From Spirochaetales bacterium (GTDB lineage: Bacteria; Spirochaetota; Spirochaetia; UBA9216): DNA of 53,998 nucleotides. The position numbers and the translations under genes were made by a program. The stretch lies in the NCBI GenBank assembly GCA_016342585.1, contig JAEINK010000032.1, positions 1 to 53,998 on the forward strand, read 5' to 3'. Under the pieces are notes generated by a model, which saw only the letters and a list, made by a program, of their open reading frames with translations, was not told where the DNA came from and did no database searches. Within the stretch, counting starts at the first letter, position 1. Every line of letters starts with the position of its first letter. Positions 9,519 to 18,078 of the stretch are shown piece after piece.

Positions 9519-9558
9519 AAAAGGCTCAAACCTTATCAGGGTTGTGAGCCTTTTTTTA
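9519..9558. terminator. Bidirectional terminator between rlmB and purE
   Basis: AAGGCTCA pairs with TGAGCC plus following T's around 9521-9551, with inner AACC/GGTT pairing. A-run on the left and T-run on the right let it stop transcription from both sides of this convergent pair. Confidence 0.85.
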
Positions 9559-9582
9559 TTTCAATAATACAAATGTATAGAA

Positions 9583-9981
9583 CTAATTCTTAATGATTCT
9601 TTCTGCTAAATGCACCGAATTCAAAACCCCCTGCTTTCCAATCCCCATAGTTGCCACAGGAATTCCCTTGGGGAGCTGAAGAATGGATAAGAGTGCGTCT
9701 ATTCCTGACAGGGGACCCGCAATAAGAGGAATTCCAATCACAGGCTTTTTAACCATAGCGGCGACAACACCTGGAAGGGCGGCAGACAATCCAGCCGCCG
9801 TAATTATGACCCTGAAGTTTTTCTCGTTTTCTTCAAGATAGGATGTAAGCTCCGGTAGATTTCTATGGGCAGAATAAACGACCAGTTCTCCAGATAACCC
9901 TTTTTCATTCATTAGTTCAATTGCAGGTTCGATTTTATCCCTGTCGGATTCCGAACCGATAATAAACAGAAGATCTTTCAT
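9583..9981 (-). CDS. purE: PurE, N5-CAIR mutase / AIR carboxylase
   Basis: PurE makes CAIR in purine synthesis. AAGGAG lies 9 bases before ATG 9981; an earlier ATG (10005) overlaps the purD stop and has no site. The protein is 132 residues and begins MKDLLFIIGSESD. It carries SAHR and a class I-like C-terminal half (GPLSGIDALLSILQLPKGIP, MGIGKQGVLNS). The usual class I GAGGAAHLPG is replaced by AAGLSAALPG, losing the His; this recalls the AGRSNALSG segment of class II AIR carboxylases. GSxSDW reads GSESDR. No purK is visible in this operon, so direct AIR carboxylation is possible. It is last in purFMNDE. Confidence 0.88.
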   Translation of the reverse strand: MKDLLFIIGSESDRDKIEPAIELMNEKGLSGELVVYSAHRNLPELTSYLEENEKNFRVIITAAGLSAALPGVVAAMVKKPVIGIPLIAGPLSGIDALLSILQLPKGIPVATMGIGKQGVLNSVHLAERIIKN

Positions 9982-10001
9982 ATTATAAGGCTCCTTACTT
10001 A

Positions 10002-11255
10002 TCAATCGTTGAAATATTTTTTCCCAATGTCCGATCGAAACCAGCTTCCGGAAAAATTAACTCTTGCCACAGCCTCATAGGCCCTGGTTCTGGCATTTAA
10101 AATATTCTGCCCCAGACCGACAACTGTAAAACATCTGCCGCCACTGGTCAGTACATCTCTATTTTCGTTGGTTACCGTGGAGGCGTGGAAAACAAGGTTG
10201 CTGTCTTCAGGGAAGACGGGGATGGGTTTCACCTTCAGCCCCTTTTCATAATCTCCTGGGTAACCTTCAGCTGCGACTACGACACCTAATGCTGATTTAT
10301 GGGAAATTCGCAGAGGAAAAGCTCCTAATTTCTGGTTCAGGATCGCTTCGATCAGATTCCCGAAATCGGATTCGATGAGGGGAAGAAGCACCTGAGTCTC
10401 AGGATCTCCAAAACGTGTATTATATTCCAGGAGATAAGGACCTTTTTCCGTAATCATTAGACCAAAATACAGGATCCCCTGATACCCTAAGTTTTCAGCA
10501 GTCATGCCGTCAAAAGTAGGAACAACGATTGTCTTTTTTATCTCTTCCATGAGGGCAGAACCAATAATGGGGACGGGGCAGATAGCGCCCATGCCGCCTG
10601 TATTCAGGCCTTTATCATTTTCACCGGCTTTCTTGAAATCTGCACATGTGGGGAGAAGGACATAATCCAATCCATCGGTAAGGGCAAAGATAGATACTTC
10701 GAATCCTGTAAGAAACTCCTCGACCAGAAGGGTATCGTCTTCCAGAACCTTGGTTCCAAATGCCTTTATCTCTTCCTTATCTTCCGATTCCAGTACACCT
10801 TTGCCGGCTGCAAGGCCATTTTTTTTGATAACAACCCTGAAATCTATCTCATCGATATATTTACAGAATGCATCCTTATCGGAAAATTCTTTTGCTCTGG
10901 CTGTCGGGATAGAATACTTCTCCATGAAATTTTTGGAGAAGGTTTTACTCGATTCCAACCTGGCAGCCGCTTTATGAGGACCAAATACGGGAATTCCCTT
11001 CTCTTTGAGTCCATCTACAATTCCCAGGGCCAGGGGGGCCTCTGAGCCCACAAAGACCTGGTTTATACCATATTCTTCGCATGCAGCGAGTACAGAATCT
11101 ATATTTTCAGGATTAACATCGGGTAAATTGGTACCAAGTTCTCCTGTTCCGCAGTTTCCTGGTGCAATATATAATCCGGAGATTCGCTTGCTGTTAGCGT
11201 ATTTCCAGGTAACAGAATGTTCCCGTGCTCCAGACCCCAATACAAGTACTTTCAA
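10002..11255 (-). CDS. purD: Phosphoribosylamine-glycine ligase (GAR synthetase)
   Basis: PurD joins phosphoribosylamine and glycine using ATP. The protein is 417 residues, normal length. The N-terminal Rossmann motif is KVLVLGSGAREHSVTWKYA. The ATP-grasp domain is shown by VVIKKNGLAAGKGV (about 133-146), LLVEEFLTGFEVSIFALTDG, and the Mg site region LEYNTRFGDPETQVLLP (about 273-289). The C-terminal PurD domain ends after SGSWFRSDIGKKYF. The start is TTG with AAGGAGG five bases upstream (11261-11267). The stop lies 20 bases from the purE ATG. The gap to purN is 155 bases and holds nothing I can identify. Confidence 0.96.
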   Translation of the reverse strand: MKVLVLGSGAREHSVTWKYANSKRISGLYIAPGNCGTGELGTNLPDVNPENIDSVLAACEEYGINQVFVGSEAPLALGIVDGLKEKGIPVFGPHKAAARLESSKTFSKNFMEKYSIPTARAKEFSDKDAFCKYIDEIDFRVVIKKNGLAAGKGVLESEDKEEIKAFGTKVLEDDTLLVEEFLTGFEVSIFALTDGLDYVLLPTCADFKKAGENDKGLNTGGMGAICPVPIIGSALMEEIKKTIVVPTFDGMTAENLGYQGILYFGLMITEKGPYLLEYNTRFGDPETQVLLPLIESDFGNLIEAILNQKLGAFPLRISHKSALGVVVAAEGYPGDYEKGLKVKPIPVFPEDSNLVFHASTVTNENRDVLTSGGRCFTVVGLGQNILNARTRAYEAVARVNFSGSWFRSDIGKKYFND

Positions 11256-11410
11256 AGCTGCCTCCTTAGCTGTTTCGCAAAATAATGGATAATTATTGAG
11301 TTCGTCAGTTCTGATTGAATTTAATTAGCATTATCTGCTTCCCCGAATAATGACTGGTCTCTTTCTCTTATCGAAGCTTGGGCCATAATACAGGAAATAA
11401 AAAAGAAATT

Positions 11411-11995
11411 CTACTGTTTGACTTCACTGTTTATTTCAGATTTATCAAGCAGTTCGATGGCCGTTTTTGGGTACCACAAGTGTTCAAGCTCATGGATTTT
11501 TACCTCAATTTCTTCCAAAGATTCTCTGCCTGACCGGATAAATGAGCGCTGACAGATAACCGGTCCCGTATCCATCCCGTAATCAACCTTGTGAATTGTT
11601 ATACCAAGCTCCAAATCCCCTGAACCATAACTTTCTTCAATTCCATGGGTACCCGGGTATTTAGGCAGGAGGGATGGATGAATATTGATTACCGGGCCTG
11701 CAAAATTATCCAGGAAAAAAGGGGTAATCAGTCTCATGAATCCTGCAAGGAAAATTATATCGCAACCGGTACTATTAACAATGTCCAGGAGCTCCTGTTC
11801 AACGGCTTCCCGTTTTTTTTCTGCATAATTGATATATCTGGCTGAAATATTCAATTTTTCAGCCCTTTCAAAACAACCAGCCCCTTTACGATCGCAGATC
11901 AGAGCCGTTAAAGAGTGTTTCGTTCCTTCTATCGCTTCGGCGAGGGCCTGGAAATTCGATCCACTCCCCGAAGCGAGGATAACAGCCCTAGCCAA
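11411..11995 (-). CDS. purN: Phosphoribosylglycinamide formyltransferase
   Basis: PurN transfers formyl from 10-formyl-THF to GAR. It starts (M)ARAVILASGSGSNFQALAEA. The catalytic Asn/His/Asp region is INIHPSLLPKYPG with upstream LAGFMRLITPFFL and downstream GITIHKVDYGMDTGPVICQR. I prefer TTG 11995, which sits 6 bases after GGAGAGG at the purM 3' end and overlaps the purM stop by a few bases; the longer reading from 12010 has no site. The protein is 194 residues. The overlap implies translational coupling with purM. Confidence 0.93.
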   Translation of the reverse strand: MARAVILASGSGSNFQALAEAIEGTKHSLTALICDRKGAGCFERAEKLNISARYINYAEKKREAVEQELLDIVNSTGCDIIFLAGFMRLITPFFLDNFAGPVINIHPSLLPKYPGTHGIEESYGSGDLELGITIHKVDYGMDTGPVICQRSFIRSGRESLEEIEVKIHELEHLWYPKTAIELLDKSEINSEVKQ

Positions 11996-12950
11996 GAACA
12001 ACCTCTCCAATTGTTAAAATATCAAATCCAGCCTTTTTTGATGCCTCTTCAAGCAGAGGAAGATCGTCAGGTGCGGCTGCCATGGCAAGCCCTATTCCCA
12101 TATTGAATACTTTTTCCATCTCAGATGCTGCAATTTTACCTCTATCCTGGATTTCACTGAAAATCGAAGGAACAGCCCAGCTGTTGTTAAAAGCAGGGAC
12201 TAATCCGGGGGGCAGAACCCTTACAAAGTTCCCCGTAAGGCCGCCACCGGTAATGTGAGCGACCGCTTTGAGTTTTTCTGTGGCCAGTAAGGCCTTCAGT
12301 TCGGGCACATATATTTTGGTAGGTGTAAGGAGAGCCTCCATGAGGGATGTTTCATTCTCCGGAATGATTTTTCTGGCCAGGGAGAGTCCGTTTGAATGGA
12401 TGCCCGTGGATGCGACACCTATAATTATATCACCAGCTTTAATGCTCTCTTTTTTAGGAAGCATTTTCGGCCTGTCTACAACTCCTACACAAAAACCTGC
12501 CAGATCGAAATCATCACCCTTGTACATATCGGGCATTTCGGCGGTTTCTCCACCTGCCAGGGTACATTCAGCCTGTTCACATCCGATGACGACTCCTTTT
12601 ACAACCTCCTGCAGAATGTTTTCGTTCAGTTTTCCACAGCCTATGTAATCGAGGAAGACCATGGGCATGGCTCCACAGACAATCAGGTCATTGGCACTCA
12701 TTGCCACAAGATCGATACCAAGGGTATCGAATTTCCCCAGTTTCTGGGCAACCATGAGTTTGGTTCCAACACCGTCGGTAGCGGAGAGGAGGATAGGCTC
12801 TTCAAAACCCTTAAGATTCAGGGGAACACCACCGGCAAACCCTCCTATTCCGGAGGAGACTGCCTTTGAATTGATTCCGCCTATAAATTTTGCGAATCGA
12901 TCTCCCTTTTCAATATCTACTCCCGCCTGGGCGTATGATTCAATACTCAT
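11988..12950 (-). CDS. purM: Phosphoribosylformylglycinamidine cyclo-ligase (AIR synthetase)
   Basis: PurM closes the imidazole ring with ATP. It has MSIESYAQAGVDIEKGDRF at the N-terminus, then LLSATDGVGTKLMVAQKLGK (about 50-70), VAMSANDLIVCGAMPMVFLDY, the glycine-rich GGETAEMPDMY (about 130-140) and VAHITGGGLTGNFVRVLP (about 225-243), all standard. At 320 residues it is slightly short of the 345 of E. coli, the difference lying mainly at the C-terminus. AAGGAGAT precedes the ATG. It lies between purF (32 bases upstream) and purN, which overlaps it. Confidence 0.96.
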   Translation of the reverse strand: MSIESYAQAGVDIEKGDRFAKFIGGINSKAVSSGIGGFAGGVPLNLKGFEEPILLSATDGVGTKLMVAQKLGKFDTLGIDLVAMSANDLIVCGAMPMVFLDYIGCGKLNENILQEVVKGVVIGCEQAECTLAGGETAEMPDMYKGDDFDLAGFCVGVVDRPKMLPKKESIKAGDIIIGVASTGIHSNGLSLARKIIPENETSLMEALLTPTKIYVPELKALLATEKLKAVAHITGGGLTGNFVRVLPPGLVPAFNNSWAVPSIFSEIQDRGKIAASEMEKVFNMGIGLAMAAAPDDLPLLEEASKKAGFDILTIGEVVLG

Positions 12951-12982
12951 CTTATCTCCTTAATTTGCATTCCTTTTCCGTA

Positions 12983-14377
12983 TTACTTAATCGGGAAGGG
13001 GTACTCTCCGTTAAAACATCCTACACAGTAGGAGTCAGGTTCGGACACACACTCTTTAAGTTTTTCGATAGGAATAAATCTTACCGAATCGGCTCCAATT
13101 GTCTGCGCAATTTCCTCGGGACTGAGGGTATTTGATATAAGTTCACTGCTCGTCGGGACATCGATCCCGAAAAAGCATGGATTTTTTATTTCCGGAGCGG
13201 AAAGTCTTAGATGAATCTCTTTGGCTCCTGCCTCCTTTAGGAGGGAGACTAATATTTTACTGGTCGTCCCTCGAACAAGGGAGTCGTCCACGAGGAAAAT
13301 ACATTTATCCTTTATAACCTCTCGAACAGGATGAAGCTTCATTTTTACAACAAGCTCTCTCTGGGCTGTGGTCGGCATAATGAAGGAACGCCCTGTATAG
13401 TGGTTTCGTGTCAAACCCTGCTCGTATGGCAGGCCGGAAGCATGGGCATACCCCAGGGCTGCCGTATTTCCCGAGGTGGGGACCGGAACGACAATACAGT
13501 CATCGGGGTTCTTTGCGGCAATGATATCCTTATCCTCGGCAGCAAGGGCTGCTCCCATCTTCTTTCTTGCCTGGTACACCGACTCATCAAAAATCATGGA
13601 GTCAGGCCGGGCAAAGTATATCAGCTCGAAGATACATTGTCCTTTACGCTTCTCCTCCCTGATTATAGTGGAGCGGAGTCCCCTTTTATCAACAATTATG
13701 AGCTCTCCGGGTTTTACCATCCTGTAGTCTGTTATATCGAGGATTTCCAGGGCGCAGCTTTCGGATGCTATCGCCGTGGTTGAGCCTTTTCTGCCGATGT
13801 AAAGGGGGCGGAATCCGTGGGGGTCCCGCATGGCGATAAGGGTATCCTCATGAGCCATGACCATGGAGTAGGCGCCTTCAAGCTTCCGAAGTGTCTCCAG
13901 AAGGGCTTCCTGGAAGACCTCCTGCCTGGAGCGGGCCAAAAGATGGAGGATTAGTTCCGTGTCGGAGGTTGTCTGAAAGATAGTCCCCTCATGGGTCAGT
14001 TTTTCCTTCAATTCTTCCGCATTGGAGATGTTTCCATTGTGGGCCAGGGCAATATCGCCCCTGTTACAGGTCACATGAATTGGCTGGGCATTTTCCAGCC
14101 TGTTTCCGCCATGGGTTGAGTATCTTACATGGCCGATTCCCAGGTGGGACATTCTATTCATATCCAGATATCTGGAAAGAACATCGGAGACCATACCAAG
14201 ATCCTTATACGTTACCAGGCTGCCGTCTCTGTCGTAGGCTATACCGGCGCTCTCCTGTCCTCGATGCTGGAGGGAGAAGAGGCTGTAAAAAAGCTTTTCC
14301 GGGATATTACTTTTCCCTTCCGAAAAGATTCCTACGACCCCGCAGTGGTGGATTAATGATTTTTGTTGATTATTCAC
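12983..14377 (-). CDS. purF: Amidophosphoribosyltransferase
   Basis: PurF catalyses the first committed purine step, PRPP plus glutamine to phosphoribosylamine. The GTG start yields MNNQQKSLIHH before Cys12, so an 11-residue propeptide must be removed to free the N-terminal nucleophile (HHCGVVGIF), as in the Bacillus-type enzyme. The Ntn glutaminase domain contains the Arg/Gly loop HVRYSTHGG and LAHNGNISNA. The PRTase domain contains CIFLVDDSLVRGTTS (about 365-380). The late cysteines in YCVGCFNGEYP fit the iron-sulfur class. No ribosome site precedes the GTG, and the promoter predicts a leaderless message. Confidence 0.96.
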   Translation of the reverse strand: MNNQQKSLIHHCGVVGIFSEGKSNIPEKLFYSLFSLQHRGQESAGIAYDRDGSLVTYKDLGMVSDVLSRYLDMNRMSHLGIGHVRYSTHGGNRLENAQPIHVTCNRGDIALAHNGNISNAEELKEKLTHEGTIFQTTSDTELILHLLARSRQEVFQEALLETLRKLEGAYSMVMAHEDTLIAMRDPHGFRPLYIGRKGSTTAIASESCALEILDITDYRMVKPGELIIVDKRGLRSTIIREEKRKGQCIFELIYFARPDSMIFDESVYQARKKMGAALAAEDKDIIAAKNPDDCIVVPVPTSGNTAALGYAHASGLPYEQGLTRNHYTGRSFIMPTTAQRELVVKMKLHPVREVIKDKCIFLVDDSLVRGTTSKILVSLLKEAGAKEIHLRLSAPEIKNPCFFGIDVPTSSELISNTLSPEEIAQTIGADSVRFIPIEKLKECVSEPDSYCVGCFNGEYPFPIK

Positions 14378-14383
14378 AAGAGA

Positions 14384-14411
14384 ATTATCTATATCTCTGC
14401 GATTTGGTCAA
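14384..14411 (-). promoter_or_regulatory. Promoter of the purine operon, predicted leaderless
   Basis: Read on the minus strand: TTGACC (14411-14406), 16 bases, GATAAT (14389-14384), six bases (TCTCTT), then the purF GTG at 14377. The transcription start should fall on or next to the GTG. No Shine-Dalgarno sequence lies between. There is no room for a riboswitch leader from this promoter. Confidence 0.6.
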
Positions 14412-14474
14412 GACTTATAAGGATTAAGGTTTGGTCTCTATAACATTAAAGGAGGGGGAATCGTGAGTTACAAC

Positions 14475-15578
14475 CTATTTGTCATCACGCCGGGTAAAAT
14501 CTGCAGGGTTCTGGAGAAAACTGTCAATCATAGGGATGTATGCTTCAATATCCTGAACATGTACGAGTCGGTTTCTTAATGCCGCCCCGCCGGGAATTCC
14601 CTTAGTGTAGGCACAGAGGTGTTTCTTCAGTTCCCTGCAGGCCTGTTCGGGGCCGAAATATTCGCCAGCCAGTTCTATATGCTCTTTTGCCGCCTCAAGT
14701 TTTTCTTCAGGAGTAGGGGCGAATAAACCTGAGCTAATATTGTTGTTCAGATTAATATTATCACTCATCCCCTTGTTGTCTGACGTCTCATCAGTTTCAT
14801 GGAAGCGCTCGCCCTCTTCGAGATATTTACGTCCATACTTAAACAGAAAAGGATTCCCTAAAGCCCCCCTGGCGGCCATAACACCATCACAGCCTGTTTC
14901 TACCATCATGGATTTGATCGATTCCGGGGTGAATAGATCCCCCGAACCAATTACCGGTATTTCCATCAACTCTTTAAGGTCTTTTATCACTTCCCAGTCA
15001 GCTTTGCCGGAATACCCCTGTTTTCGGGTTCTCGGGTGGACAGTTATCATGGATGCTCCGCCTTCGACAGCTCTGAGGGCAACCTCTCTCCAGTTGAGAG
15101 AGGTGCTATCCCAGCCTGAGCGGATTTTTACTGTAACGGGAATATCCATTCCCTCATTTTTAAGTTCATCCTTCATGGCTTTAATGATATCGCGAAGTTT
15201 TTCAGGAGTATTCATCAGAGCAGAGCCTGCTCCTGCTTTTGTAACCTTTGGCACAGGGCAGCCGCAGTTCAGGTCTATCATGTCCGGTTTATACCCTTTC
15301 AAACTCCGGATCGAAGCCGCCGCAGAAGAGGGTTCACCTGTAAACAGCTGAATTGCCAGAATTTTTTCCTGACGCCCCCGCTTCATGAGATCTGTGGTTT
15401 TTTTATTTCCACGAATAATCCCTTCACAGGAGACCATCTCTGTATAGGTGAAATCTGCTCCATATTTGATACAGATATCTCTGAAGGCCCTATCTGTAAA
15501 GCCGGCAAGGGGGGCAAGAAAAATATTGCCCGGTATACTTATACCGGGCAGATTGATTTCATGATAGAACGATGACAT
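14475..15578 (-). CDS. dus: tRNA-dihydrouridine synthase (DusB-like)
   Basis: This FMN enzyme reduces uridine to dihydrouridine in tRNA. TIM-barrel signatures: IFLAPLAGFTDRAFRDICIK (about 20-39), YTEMVSCEG, the catalytic Cys in DLNCGCPVPKVTKAGAGSAL (about 98-117), VTVKIRSGWD, MITVHPRTRKQGYSGKADW, and VIGSGDLFTPES with CDGVMAARGALGNPFLF. A low-complexity, Asn/Asp/Ser-rich insertion (about 250-280: HETDETSDNKGMSDN and onward) lengthens it to 367 residues. The C-terminal helical domain (KEHIELAGEYFG..CRELKKHLCAYTKG) is present. It is 24 bases downstream of tatD. Confidence 0.92.
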   Translation of the reverse strand: MSSFYHEINLPGISIPGNIFLAPLAGFTDRAFRDICIKYGADFTYTEMVSCEGIIRGNKKTTDLMKRGRQEKILAIQLFTGEPSSAAASIRSLKGYKPDMIDLNCGCPVPKVTKAGAGSALMNTPEKLRDIIKAMKDELKNEGMDIPVTVKIRSGWDSTSLNWREVALRAVEGGASMITVHPRTRKQGYSGKADWEVIKDLKELMEIPVIGSGDLFTPESIKSMMVETGCDGVMAARGALGNPFLFKYGRKYLEEGERFHETDETSDNKGMSDNINLNNNISSGLFAPTPEEKLEAAKEHIELAGEYFGPEQACRELKKHLCAYTKGIPGGAALRNRLVHVQDIEAYIPMIDSFLQNPADFTRRDDK

Positions 15579-15602
15579 TTTAATTCCCAGTCTTAAGGAT
15601 AA

Positions 15603-16370
15603 TTAAATGCCGAAGAACCTTAGAGGGTTATCCAGCAGAGCCTGTCGAACCTCTTCTTCAGGTTCATCACGGAGTTCAACGATGAAATCCGCTGTGGCTT
15701 TAAGGTAGGAAGGTTTGTTTCTTTTCCCCCTGTATGCGGAAGGAACCATGAAGGGACTTTCAGATTCAATTAGAATTCTATCCAAAGGCATGTTTTTTGC
15801 CGTTTCATGGAGGTTTCTGGCATTTCTATAGGTAACGTTTCCCGCAAAGGAGATATAGAGGTTTAATTCCAGAGCATTTCTGGCATACTCCCAGTCTTCG
15901 GAATAACAGTGAAGAATTCCTCCCTTTCGGGGAAGTTTCTCTCTAAGGATTTCCAGGACATCATTTCCGGCATCCCGATTATGAATAATAACGGGAAAAT
16001 CAAGTTTATCAGCCATTTCCAGCTGCCGGATGAATAGCTCAACCTGAGCATCTCTGTTTCCGAACTTCCTGAAATAATCAAGACCGATTTCACCTATGGC
16101 GACGACCTTGTCCAGCCTGACCCCTTCTTCAATCTGTCTTTCCCAGTCTCTGCCCGGGTTGGCTACCTCAGAAGGTGATACTCCGATACTGTGGTATACA
16201 TTCTTAGCTGTTGACAAATTTTCATAGACAGTGAAAAAGTCCTGAAGGTTATTACAAATAGAGATAATATATTCCACTCCAGACTGCTTTGCCTCTCGCG
16301 AGAGTATAAGCTGTTCGATCGGATCTTCATTAATTAACCCGATATGGGCGTGGGTATCAAATAGTTTCAT
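15603..16370 (-). CDS. TatD-family metal-dependent hydrolase with altered metal ligand
   Basis: This is a TIM-barrel DNase/hydrolase of the TatD type, 255 residues. It shows the HxH pair (KLFDTHAHIG), the bridging Glu in VVAIGEIGLDYFRKFG (about 90-105), the His in FPVIIHNRDAG and the His in GGILHCYSEDWEYA. The usual E-T-D-S/A-P motif reads LIESESPFMVP, so the catalytic/metal Asp is Glu204 (codon 15761-15759). TatD enzymes act as 3'-5' exonucleases in DNA repair; activity here may differ. A short operon with dus downstream is likely. Confidence 0.9.
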   Translation of the reverse strand: MKLFDTHAHIGLINEDPIEQLILSREAKQSGVEYIISICNNLQDFFTVYENLSTAKNVYHSIGVSPSEVANPGRDWERQIEEGVRLDKVVAIGEIGLDYFRKFGNRDAQVELFIRQLEMADKLDFPVIIHNRDAGNDVLEILREKLPRKGGILHCYSEDWEYARNALELNLYISFAGNVTYRNARNLHETAKNMPLDRILIESESPFMVPSAYRGKRNKPSYLKATADFIVELRDEPEEEVRQALLDNPLRFFGI

Positions 16371-16461
16371 TTTTCTTCCAGTATTTAAAGTTTTGGCGAA
16401 TTACAGATCTTTCAAATTATAATATAAACTATCATGAACATCTTGTGTCGTCAATAATTAT

Positions 16462-16490
16462 TTGACAAATCATCCCCATATATGGTAATC
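16462..16490 (+). promoter_or_regulatory. Candidate promoter of the M23 peptidase operon
   Basis: Perfect TTGACA (16462-16467), 17 bases, then GTAATC (16485-16490), a poor -10. The intergenic region 16371-16538 separates it from divergent tatD. Confidence 0.4.
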
Positions 16491-16538
16491 TTTGGCAGAT
16501 TAGTACCGATAATATAAGAATATAATCTTTAGGAGTGT

Positions 16539-17564
16539 ATGGTGTCACCTTCTTCCCACTACAAAGAGTTTGAAAATAAAATTGTTTATCGCATAGGGAA
16601 ATTTTTCAAGCGTATAGGGACAGGTATTACCTCTTTTTTTACCTCCTTTTTTGATGCTGGTCGGCAGAAATTCACCGTAATGTTAATACCTCATTCGGAA
16701 AAGAAAGTTTTAAATTTCCGAATATCTGTATTCGCTCTGGTTTTCATGGGATTTCTTCTTACGGCCATCCTCGGGAGTTTTATTCTTTTTACTACCCAAT
16801 TTTCCGGTGTGACCAATATGCTGAGTGATAAAACCGAGAATCTTTCGTCCACTCAGAGTCAGCTGGATATCCTTCAGGATGAAATTGCAGATATTCGTGA
16901 GAAAGCCCAGTCTTTTGAAGCTTCGCTGACACGAACAATGGAAAATCTTAGTCTTGAATCTGATGAGGTTCAGAATGATGGTCTTGTCATGGGAGACCTT
17001 ACCTCTTTCTTCAATGTTGAAGAGCAGGAAGAGGGGGTTATGCGGGAGTTGAGTGACCTTCTCTCACTTGGAAGAACCATGGAAGAGTCTGTAAAAACAC
17101 TTGAGCAGATTTCCGAGGTGCTGGTTGCCCAGGGGGCACTCCTCGTAGAGATGCCTACTTACTGGCCTATTGAGAATGGTGATGGTCGAATCACAGCGCT
17201 TTTCGGACCGGCCGAAAATCCCTTTACCCACGAATGGTACCTTCATAAGGGACTTGATATTGGATATGGATACGGAAAACCAATATTGGCTGCTGCCAAT
17301 GGAAAGGTTATTGAACAGAAATATGACCCTACCGGTTTTGGAAACTACATACTTATCCGACATAAATACGGATTTCAAACAAAATATGCTCACCTGCAGC
17401 GTGTAGATGTAAAAGAGGGTGATGTTGTAACCCAGGGACAGGTTCTCGGGCTTATGGGTAGCTCCGGTCTTTCAACAGGACCGCATCTCCACTTTGAAGT
17501 ACGTATCGGTACACAGGTAGTTGATCCCGAAAGATTTCTTGACGTTTCCAGCGAAGTCCGGTAA
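16539..17564 (+). CDS. Membrane-anchored M23 (LytM) peptidoglycan endopeptidase
   Basis: The 341-residue protein has an amphipathic/basic N-terminal cytoplasmic part (1-60), one transmembrane segment (about 64-88, VFALVFMGFLLTAILGSFIL), a periplasmic coiled coil (about 95-150) and a C-terminal LytM domain. Zinc ligands are visible: HKGLDIG (His236, Asp240) and GPHLHFEVR (second His pair near 317-319). With an intact active site it probably cuts peptide cross-links. M23 peptidases next to bactofilins are a known cell-shape pairing, as in Helicobacter and Leptospira. AGGAG just upstream supports the ATG. It is first of a four-gene run. Confidence 0.9.
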   Translation: MVSPSSHYKEFENKIVYRIGKFFKRIGTGITSFFTSFFDAGRQKFTVMLIPHSEKKVLNFRISVFALVFMGFLLTAILGSFILFTTQFSGVTNMLSDKTENLSSTQSQLDILQDEIADIREKAQSFEASLTRTMENLSLESDEVQNDGLVMGDLTSFFNVEEQEEGVMRELSDLLSLGRTMEESVKTLEQISEVLVAQGALLVEMPTYWPIENGDGRITALFGPAENPFTHEWYLHKGLDIGYGYGKPILAAANGKVIEQKYDPTGFGNYILIRHKYGFQTKYAHLQRVDVKEGDVVTQGQVLGLMGSSGLSTGPHLHFEVRIGTQVVDPERFLDVSSEVR

Positions 17565-17658
17565 AATTCCCAGAAACATTCTTTAATTATTACTTTGGTT
17601 AATAAAATACCCGGAGAGAGGCAGGTATATTCCTGCTTTTCCAGTTTTAGGATAAAAA

Positions 17659-18078
17659 ATGGCTGAACAATTTGATGAACAAGGTGTATTAATTAACTCC
17701 CTTGTGGGTGATGGTACATCGTTTAAGGGAGATCTTGTATTAAGTGGTCTTCTCAGAATAGACGGAGATTTTTCGGGAACTATAAAAACCCCCGGAAAAG
17801 TACTTATTGGAAAGAAGGGGAGAGTAGAATCTACTATAATAGCCGGTAGTGTTGTAATCGGTGGTGTTGTTAAAGGTAATATTGTCGCGGCGGAAAAGGT
17901 CGTCATACTCTCTTCCGGGCTTTTTATCGGAAATGTAACAACACCCCGACTGATCGTGGAAGATGGTGTTATAATGCACGGAATGTGCCGGATCGATAAG
18001 AGAAATATTCCCAAGCAGGTTGAGGATAGTGGTATATTTTCAGAAAAGCGGGGAGCCAAGGAACTGTGGAAACGATAG
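17659..18078 (+). CDS. Bactofilin (first of two)
   Basis: Bactofilins are beta-helical cytoskeletal polymers. The 139-residue protein has the DUF583 core at about 15-115 with hydrophobic/glycine repeats: FKGDLVLSGLLRIDGDFSGT, GKVLIGKKGRVESTIIAGSV, VIGGVVKGNIVAAEKVVIL, GLFIGNVTTPRLIVEDGVIM. The C-terminal tail of about 25 residues is basic. It follows the M23 gene by 94 bases and overlaps yaaR by 13 bases. It may recruit the peptidase to sites of curvature; this is inference from homologous systems. Confidence 0.93.
   Translation: MAEQFDEQGVLINSLVGDGTSFKGDLVLSGLLRIDGDFSGTIKTPGKVLIGKKGRVESTIIAGSVVIGGVVKGNIVAAEKVVILSSGLFIGNVTTPRLIVEDGVIMHGMCRIDKRNIPKQVEDSGIFSEKRGAKELWKR

Noticed and set aside
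14378..14474. Purine riboswitch in front of purF
   Set aside because: The promoter lies only six bases from the start codon and no aptamer-like pairing is visible.
14460..14580. Good GGAGGGGG site and GTG on the plus strand at 14463
   Set aside because: The ORF is short and lies antisense to dus; no protein-like features were seen.
14740..15351. 203-residue plus-strand ORF
   Set aside because: It is an antisense shadow of dus, which has clear family motifs.
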